From the NCBI GenBank assembly GCA_020063545.1, contig JAGUUF010000337.1, positions 1 through 10,852 of the forward strand: a DNA stretch of 10,852 nt. Direction: 5' to 3'. Under the pieces are notes generated by a model. It worked only from the letters and a program-made list of their open reading frames with translations, did not search any database and was not told the origin of the DNA. The position numbers and the translations under genes are program-made. This document shows positions 6,140 to 10,852 of the stretch, in pieces; position 1 is the stretch's first letter; every line of letters starts with the position of its first letter. Source of the stretch: Cytophagales bacterium (GTDB lineage: Bacteria; Bacteroidota; Bacteroidia; Cytophagales; Cyclobacteriaceae).

Positions 6140-7111
6140 ATGGCCAGTACAGTGAGCAAGCAAAAAACCCCCGCGAAGCGGAACAACCACAACCCGCCTG
6201 CCGCAAAGCCCTTTCTGAAATGGGCGGGCGGCAAGAGCCAGTTGATAGAAAAATTCCAGGAGCTTTACCCGGCACAACTCAAACAAAAAAAACTGAAGCA
6301 CTTTTTTGAACCGTTTTTGGGAAGCGGTGCCGTCTTCTTCGACATTGCACAAAATTATTCCATCGACAGCGCTTACCTGTACGACATCAACGAAGAACTG
6401 ATATTAACCTACCGCGTAATTCAGCAAGATGTTTCCGGGCTGCTCGAATTTCTTTACCGCTACCAGAAAAATTACCTGAAACTCGATACGAAAAAACGGC
6501 AGCAATTCTTTTACGATCAGCGAACCAACTACAACCTGCAGCGGTTCAACATCGACTACAACACGTATTCAGACAGGTGGTTTCCGCGAGCGGCCCAATT
6601 GATATTTCTGAACCGTACCTGCTATAACGGCCTGTACCGGGTTAACTCCAAGGGCGAATTCAACGCACCGGCAGGCGACTACGTTAACCCTACCATTTGC
6701 GATGAACAAAACCTGCTGGCCGTTCACCGGGTGTTGCAACTGGCCGAAATAAAAAAAGCCGATTTCAGGCAGGTAGTTTCCGATTTGAAGGCAAAATCAT
6801 TTGTTTACTTCGATCCGCCCTACCGGCCCCTCAGCAAAACGGCAAACTTTACCGCGTACAGCCACCAGGATTTTGCCGATACGGAACAGCGCCAACTGGC
6901 AAAACTTTTTAAACAACTCGATACCCTGGGCGCCCGGGTGATGCTGAGCAACTCCGATCCGAAAAACCACGATCCTTCCGATAACTTTTTCGACAGGCTC
7001 TACCGGGGTTATACCATTACCCGCGTGCCGGCAAAACGCATGATCAATTCGAACCCAAAAAAGCGCGGGGCAATAAATGAAATCGTGGTTACAAACTATG
7101 CCATTGGGTAA
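6140..7111 (+). CDS. Dam/DpnM-like adenine-specific DNA methyltransferase of a type II-like restriction-modification pair
   Basis: A 323-residue D12-class N6-adenine methyltransferase. Motif X is FLKWAGGKSQL at 25-35, motif I is FFEPFLGSGAVFF at 55-67, and catalytic motif IV is YFDPPY at 223-228. The segment FLNRTCYNGLYRVNSKG at 156-172, followed by FNAPAG, is the recognition-region signature shared by Dam, DpnM and EcoRV-type methyltransferases, so GATC or a related GAT-containing site is the likely target. Residues 1-22 are a basic, low-complexity leader that may be partly untranslated if a later start is used, but no better ATG exists before motif X. The stop TAA is followed at once by the ATG of a predicted nuclease. 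It is unlike the methyltransferase at 2361-3413 in motifs X and I and in base composition, so the two were acquired separately. Confidence 0.93.
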   Translation: MASTVSKQKTPAKRNNHNPPAAKPFLKWAGGKSQLIEKFQELYPAQLKQKKLKHFFEPFLGSGAVFFDIAQNYSIDSAYLYDINEELILTYRVIQQDVSGLLEFLYRYQKNYLKLDTKKRQQFFYDQRTNYNLQRFNIDYNTYSDRWFPRAAQLIFLNRTCYNGLYRVNSKGEFNAPAGDYVNPTICDEQNLLAVHRVLQLAEIKKADFRQVVSDLKAKSFVYFDPPYRPLSKTANFTAYSHQDFADTEQRQLAKLFKQLDTLGARVMLSNSDPKNHDPSDNFFDRLYRGYTITRVPAKRMINSNPKKRGAINEIVVTNYAIG

Positions 7112-7603
7112 ATGCAAAAAGGAACAAAAAGCAACATTACCGGAAATCAACTTGAAGTAGCCGTAAAAACCGTATTAACCGGAAAGGGTTTTGAATTAGT
7201 CAGGTACCGGGAGTGGGAAAAAAACAAAGCAAAGTTCGGAAGCGAATTATTGCTGGAAAACATTCCGTTTAAAACCATTTACGGACACAATGGAAATACA
7301 GAGTTTTTGCTGATCTCCCAAACCTATCACCTGCAGGTGCGCATCGAATGCAAATGGCAGCAGGTTGCCGGCTCGGTGGATGAAAAACTGCCGTACCTCT
7401 ACCTCAATGCCATTGAAGCCATGCCGGAAACGGCTTTGATTATTTTGATTGACGGTGCCGGCTGGAAACCCGGTGCACTTACCTGGCTTAAAGATGCTGT
7501 AAAACAAAAACGCTACACCTCAGCAACAAACCGGAACAAAGAAATCAGCGTACTCAGCCTTACCGAATTTTTTACCTGGGCTAACCAGACGTTTACCCGG
7601 TAA
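7112..7603 (+). CDS. PD-(D/E)XK superfamily nuclease, probable type II restriction endonuclease
   Basis: A 163-residue protein, most likely the restriction partner of the preceding methyltransferase. The candidate active site follows the PD-(D/E)XK layout: Glu15 in the N-terminal helix (GNQLE), an acidic Glu64 in GNTEFLLIS, then a strand carrying Glu79-x-Lys81 (RIECKW) and a following helix with SVDEKLPYLYLNA at 88-100. A later hydrophobic strand, TALIILIDGAGW, is also typical of the core. It is shorter than many restriction enzymes but is a complete fold, with a proper start and stop. It begins at the base after the methyltransferase stop, so both are made from one message with tightly linked translation. 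No controller (C) protein is seen. It converges on murF-alr with a 10-bp gap. The cut site is inferred to be that of its methyltransferase, probably GATC-like. Confidence 0.78.
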   Translation: MQKGTKSNITGNQLEVAVKTVLTGKGFELVRYREWEKNKAKFGSELLLENIPFKTIYGHNGNTEFLLISQTYHLQVRIECKWQQVAGSVDEKLPYLYLNAIEAMPETALIILIDGAGWKPGALTWLKDAVKQKRYTSATNRNKEISVLSLTEFFTWANQTFTR

Positions 7604-7613
7604 CGGTTCACCT

Positions 7614-10046
7614 TCAAATTCCTTCTGCCACAAAAACCCTCCTCACCCGGTCGCTCGTGTTGGTCAGGATTTCGTACGGAATGGTGCCAATCCGTTCCGC
7701 TACTTCAGTAACGGGCAGTCCAGCGCCAAAGATTACCACGGAGTCGCCTTCGTGTGCATCCAGGCCGGTAACATCTATCATGGTCATGTCCATGCACACA
7801 TTGCCCACTACGGGCGCTCGTTTTCCGTTAACCAGCACCACACCCTTGCCGTTGCCGAACGCCCTGCTGTACCCATCGGCATAGCCGATAGCGATGGTGG
7901 CAATGGTCCGGGCCTTATCCGAAATTCCTTTGCGCGAGTAGCCCACGCTCTCGCCAGCGTTAATGTTCCGTATTTGCGAGATTGTTGTTTTAAGTGTTAC
8001 CGCCTGCTTCAGGGTATTACTTTCCTTAACCGTATCAACCCCGTATAACCCGATACCCAGCCGCACCATATCGAAATGGTAGTGCGGGAAGCGCAGTATC
8101 CCCGAAGTATTTACCAGGTGCCGGATGGGTTCCACGCCCGGAATTTGTTCAAGTCGGGCGGTCATCGCTAAAAACCGATCGGCCTGCTGCGCGGTAAATG
8201 AATCGAACTGCTCCTCATCGGCTCCCGACAAATGGCTGAATACCGATGCCACACGCAGGTTACGGTGGCTCGTTAATAATTCCAGCAACTCCGTAAGGTT
8301 TTCTTCGTCAATGCCCAGGCGGTGCATGCCGGTATCCAGTTTTACGTGAACCGACATTGGCCTGCCATTCAAAAACCGGATCAACTCCTTCAGAAGGCCC
8401 ATGCTGTAAACGGATGGTTCCAATGTGTTGGTAAGCAAACTGTCGAAACTCTCCGTTGACGGGTTCATCACCATAATCGGAATGGTGATGTTATTTTTCC
8501 GGAGTTCAGCGCCCTCATCAGCATAGGCAACGCCCAGGTAGTGCACACGGTGGTACTGCAACAGGTTGGCTACCTGCACGCTGCCGCTGCCATAGGCGAG
8601 GGCTTTTACCATTACCATCAGTTTTGTTTGCGGTTTCAGTTTCGATTTGAAATAATTGAGGTTGTGTACCACTGCGCCCAAATCAATTTCCAACACCGTT
8701 CCGTGAACGCGTTGCTGCAGCAAGGCTGTAATCCGCTCGAACTGAAACGGGCGCGAACCTTTTACCAGGATAACTTCGTCTGAAAACCGGTCCGCTGTAA
8801 AGTGGTTAATAAAATCATCGGTGGTTAGGAAAAAATCGGCCGGCAGGTTAAAAAACCGCTTGTGCCGGTTCAGTACATCGCCAATGCCGACAAACCGCTG
8901 AACCCCGCTGGCTTTTATTTTACCGGCAACAGTTTGTACCAGGCGCTCCTCATCAAGCCCTGATTGAAGGATGTCTGAAAGGATAACCGTTCGCTTTTTA
9001 CGCTGCTGCTGGTGGGCCAGAAAATCCAGGCTTATCTGCAACCCGGCCAGGTCGTTATTGTAGGTATCATCAATAACCAGGCATCCGTTTATGCCTTCTT
9101 TTACTTCGAGGCGCATGGACACCGACCGGAGTGAGGTTAAGCGCTGCTGAATTTGGCGCGGGTCGTAACCCAGTAACAACATCAGGGCAACACCGTGCAT
9201 GGCATTTTCAATACCGGCTTCATCCGAAAAGGGAAAGGAAAGCCTGTGCCATTGCTCCTTCCAGTATATGGCATACTGATCATTTTTCTCTTTTCGAACG
9301 GGCAAATCAGCATCGGCTGATGTACCCCAACTGAACGCGGGTAGCCTGTTGCTTTTTACGGATAGGTGCAAGTCGGCATAGCCAGTGGAGTAGATAATTT
9401 TCTTAACCGTTGTAAACAGCCTGAGCTTTTCATCAATCTTTTGCTGACGGTTAAGAAAATGCTCATCGTGGGCCGAACCGATGTTGGTAAAGATTCCGTA
9501 ATCCGGCCTGATAACCGGTTGCAGGTTCTCCATTTCGCCCGGTTTGCTGATGCCTGCTTCAAAGATGCCGAGTTGGTGATGTGCCTGAATTTGCCACACC
9601 GATAGCGGCACCCCGATTTGCGAATTGTAGCTGCCCGGGTTCTTAACGATGTTGTAATCCGGTGCAAGCAGTTGGTAAAGCCATTCCTTAACAATGGTTT
9701 TACCGTTGCTGCCGGTAATGCCGATAACAGGAAGTGAAAACTGCTGGCGGTGGTGTCCGGCAATTTGCTGAAGTGCGTTAACGGTTGAGTTAACCTTTAG
9801 CACATTGGCAGAAGGAAAGTTTTTCCTGTCGAACTCCGACTCCACCACAAATTGCGTTATACCCGCTTCATACAACGGGCGTATAAATGCGTGGCCATCA
9901 TGCCGCGTACCGCTGATGGCAAAGAATACCGAGCCTTCGTCAACAACCGCTTTGCGGCTGTCGGTAATCAGGGTAATCACCGGCTGATCGCGGTGAAGTG
10001 CAAGCAGCTTACCTCCTGTTATAGCGGGTAAATCGGTGAATTGCAT
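7614..10046 (-). CDS. murF-alr: Bifunctional UDP-MurNAc-tripeptide:D-Ala-D-Ala ligase / alanine racemase (MurF-Alr fusion)
   Basis: An 810-residue cytoplasmic fusion used in peptidoglycan synthesis. The MurF half (about 1-448) joins D-Ala-D-Ala to the UDP-MurNAc-tripeptide with ATP; it shows the P-loop GITGSNGKT at 109-117 (Lys116), FTNIGSAHDE at 186-195, and the C-terminal domain entry VIDDTYNND at 324-332. The alanine racemase half (about 449-810) makes D-Ala with pyridoxal phosphate; the cofactor lysine is Lys481 in VMVKALAYGSG, and the second catalytic residue is Tyr703 in VGYSRKG, 19 residues before Tyr722 of GYADGYSR, the spacing known from Geobacillus racemase. RLGIGLYG and GNVCMDMTMIDV are also present. 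This fusion is characteristic of Bacteroidota. The start is 2 bp after the csaA stop, so the two are co-transcribed. Nothing suggests damage; P-loop residues 118-119 are Ile-Val where many MurF proteins have Thr. Confidence 0.96.
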   Translation of the reverse strand: MQFTDLPAITGGKLLALHRDQPVITLITDSRKAVVDEGSVFFAISGTRHDGHAFIRPLYEAGITQFVVESEFDRKNFPSANVLKVNSTVNALQQIAGHHRQQFSLPVIGITGSNGKTIVKEWLYQLLAPDYNIVKNPGSYNSQIGVPLSVWQIQAHHQLGIFEAGISKPGEMENLQPVIRPDYGIFTNIGSAHDEHFLNRQQKIDEKLRLFTTVKKIIYSTGYADLHLSVKSNRLPAFSWGTSADADLPVRKEKNDQYAIYWKEQWHRLSFPFSDEAGIENAMHGVALMLLLGYDPRQIQQRLTSLRSVSMRLEVKEGINGCLVIDDTYNNDLAGLQISLDFLAHQQQRKKRTVILSDILQSGLDEERLVQTVAGKIKASGVQRFVGIGDVLNRHKRFFNLPADFFLTTDDFINHFTADRFSDEVILVKGSRPFQFERITALLQQRVHGTVLEIDLGAVVHNLNYFKSKLKPQTKLMVMVKALAYGSGSVQVANLLQYHRVHYLGVAYADEGAELRKNNITIPIMVMNPSTESFDSLLTNTLEPSVYSMGLLKELIRFLNGRPMSVHVKLDTGMHRLGIDEENLTELLELLTSHRNLRVASVFSHLSGADEEQFDSFTAQQADRFLAMTARLEQIPGVEPIRHLVNTSGILRFPHYHFDMVRLGIGLYGVDTVKESNTLKQAVTLKTTISQIRNINAGESVGYSRKGISDKARTIATIAIGYADGYSRAFGNGKGVVLVNGKRAPVVGNVCMDMTMIDVTGLDAHEGDSVVIFGAGLPVTEVAERIGTIPYEILTNTSDRVRRVFVAEGI

Positions 10047-10048
10047 AG

Positions 10049-10381
10049 CTAAAACAAACGCGCTCCGTTAGGCACAGGCCGCTCAGTGGTTGAAAGCACC
10101 ACCCGGCTATGCTCATCGGGAAAACCCGTAACCAGCACCTCCGACATGAAGTCGGCAATTTGGCGGGGCGGAAAGTTTACCACGCAGATAACCTGTTTTC
10201 CCACCAATGCTTCCGGTGTGTAAAGGGCGGTCAACTGGGCACTGGACTTTTTTATGCCCAGTTCGCCCAAATCCACCCATACTTTTATAGCTGGTTTTCG
10301 GGCCTGCGGAAAGGCCTCAGCCCGCACTACCGTACCCACGCGGATATCAACTTTTTCAAAATCCTCCCAGGAAATCGTCAT
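10049..10381 (-). CDS. csaA: CsaA-like tRNA-binding protein
   Basis: A 110-residue protein of the tRNA-binding OB-fold family (EMAP-II/Trbp111/CsaA type). CsaA has been described as an export-linked chaperone and a dimeric tRNA binder; its true cellular job is still debated. Residues 9-22 (EKVDIRVGTVVRAE) form the first OB strand, 43-55 hold IKKSSAQLTALYT, and 68-87 carry VNFPPRQI and SEVLVTG, both hallmark segments of this family. Length matches CsaA exactly. It begins at the ATG complementary to 10379-10381 and ends 2 bp before murF-alr, making it the promoter-proximal gene of that operon. The likely promoter is in the 144-bp divergent gap to its right. Confidence 0.92.
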   Translation of the reverse strand: MTISWEDFEKVDIRVGTVVRAEAFPQARKPAIKVWVDLGELGIKKSSAQLTALYTPEALVGKQVICVVNFPPRQIADFMSEVLVTGFPDEHSRVVLSTTERPVPNGARLF

Positions 10382-10525
10382 ACAGGGCTAAAAATAGGGT
10401 TAAAATTAGCCTTTCCGTCTAACGGCACAGGTAATTCGTCTAATTTTAAGCGGCAACTCCAAACTAAATTTTTACCTTTCCTGTAACAGAGCGCGAAAAT
10501 TCTGCGTTTACTCTTTCACCGGTTA
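10382..10525. promoter_or_regulatory. Divergent intergenic region between csaA and the secreted-protein gene
   Basis: This AT-rich 144-bp gap must hold the promoters for the leftward csaA-murF-alr operon and the rightward gene. For the rightward gene, TACCTTTC at 10473-10480 matches seven of eight positions of the TAnnTTTG -7 consensus, but no good -33 TTTG is found at the right distance. No convincing leftward promoter could be placed by eye. No hairpin or riboswitch is evident. Confidence 0.4.
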
Positions 10526-10852
10526 ATGAAAAACCTGTTCATCAGCGGCCCCACGTTTATCGCTGTTATCGTGTTGATGGCGTGGAATTTTCCTGTGCTG
10601 GCACAGGAAGAACTCGGTCCGATGCGGGGCGAACGCACCGAACAAGTTGAACCCTCCGAACCGGACAACAAAACGGCCCTCATCAAAACCTCCGCAACCG
10701 GCAATCGCGAGCATGGGCGCGATTCTGTTACCGTAAAACCCGTTACCCAACGCAAACCTGACTCAAAAAACGAAACCCCGCAAGACGACATCCTGTCGTT
10801 TAACTTTCTTTACTACATCATTCAGCGGTTTAAACTCTCCGACATTGTAGAT
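10526..10852 (+). CDS. Small secreted protein of unknown function, start only (runs off the right edge)
   Basis: An ATG at 10526 opens 109 codons with no stop before the window end. Residues 1-26 are a clear signal peptide: Lys2, a hydrophobic run (FIAVIVLMAW) and an LA-Q cleavage site. The mature part from about 27 to 85 is rich in Glu, Lys, Thr, Asn and Pro, polar and probably disordered. It then turns into a hydrophobic-aromatic segment, ILSFNFLYYIIQRFKLSDIVD, at about 89-109. That arrangement suggests a short periplasmic protein with a conserved C-terminal patch, which may end soon after the window. Codon use matches the host genes. I do not recognise a family. Minus-strand open frames over the same bases are judged to be shadows, because the plus-strand frame has a signal peptide and normal codon use. 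Confidence 0.75.
   Translation, partial: MKNLFISGPTFIAVIVLMAWNFPVLAQEELGPMRGERTEQVEPSEPDNKTALIKTSATGNREHGRDSVTVKPVTQRKPDSKNETPQDDILSFNFLYYIIQRFKLSDIVD

Noticed and set aside
7592..7604. TTACCCGGTAA at the end of the nuclease gene as a terminator hairpin
   Set aside because: Arms of 5 bp with a 1-base centre cannot form a hairpin, and no T-run follows.
9356..9763. 135-residue minus-strand frame within murF
   Set aside because: Same strand but a different frame inside a full-length, motif-complete MurF-Alr; a frame shadow.
10523..10791. Minus-strand open frames of 75 and 91 residues at the right end
   Set aside because: The plus-strand frame from 10526 has a signal peptide and host-like codon use and explains the sequence better.

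Overview
The window looks like chromosomal DNA from a member of the Bacteroidota, probably of the Cytophagales type. The evidence is a fused murF-alr gene, a secreted OmpA-family protein carrying a carboxypeptidase-regulatory-like domain, weak ribosome binding sites with A-rich leaders, and moderately high GC in the right two thirds. No tRNA, rRNA, CRISPR array or transposase is visible.

Region 1 (1-3413) is an AT-rich block of three overlapping plus-strand genes: the C-terminal part of a HerA-type DNA translocase, a long NurA-like nuclease, and a D12-class adenine-specific DNA methyltransferase. This is the best candidate for an unusual system: a translocase-nuclease pair with its own methyltransferase, probably an anti-phage, restriction-like module. 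It runs off the left edge, so more genes may lie upstream. Composition changes sharply at its right end, 6 bp before the next start codon, which marks a likely insertion boundary (or, less likely, an assembly join).

Region 2 (3420-4760) is a secreted OmpA-family lipid- or peptidoglycan-associated type protein with typical host composition.

Region 3 (4761-7603) is an accessory stretch. It holds a self-inhibited Fic-family AMP-transferase candidate behind a perfect 10-bp inverted repeat, then a two-gene type II-like restriction-modification pair: a Dam/DpnM-like methyltransferase and a PD-(D/E)XK nuclease joined stop-to-start. The gaps on both sides of fic contain minus-strand reading frames that look like the ends of lost genes. 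This suggests the accessory genes replaced older minus-strand genes between ompA and murF-alr.

Region 4 (7614-10381, minus strand) is a housekeeping operon: csaA followed after 2 bp by murF-alr, which makes the D-Ala supply and adds D-Ala-D-Ala to the peptidoglycan precursor. Divergent to it at the right edge is the start of a small secreted protein of unknown function (10526 onward).

Overall, two independent DNA-modification systems and a Fic protein sit within 7.6 kb next to cell-envelope genes, which is the pattern of a small defence hotspot. Functions rest on motif reading by eye; no database search was run.
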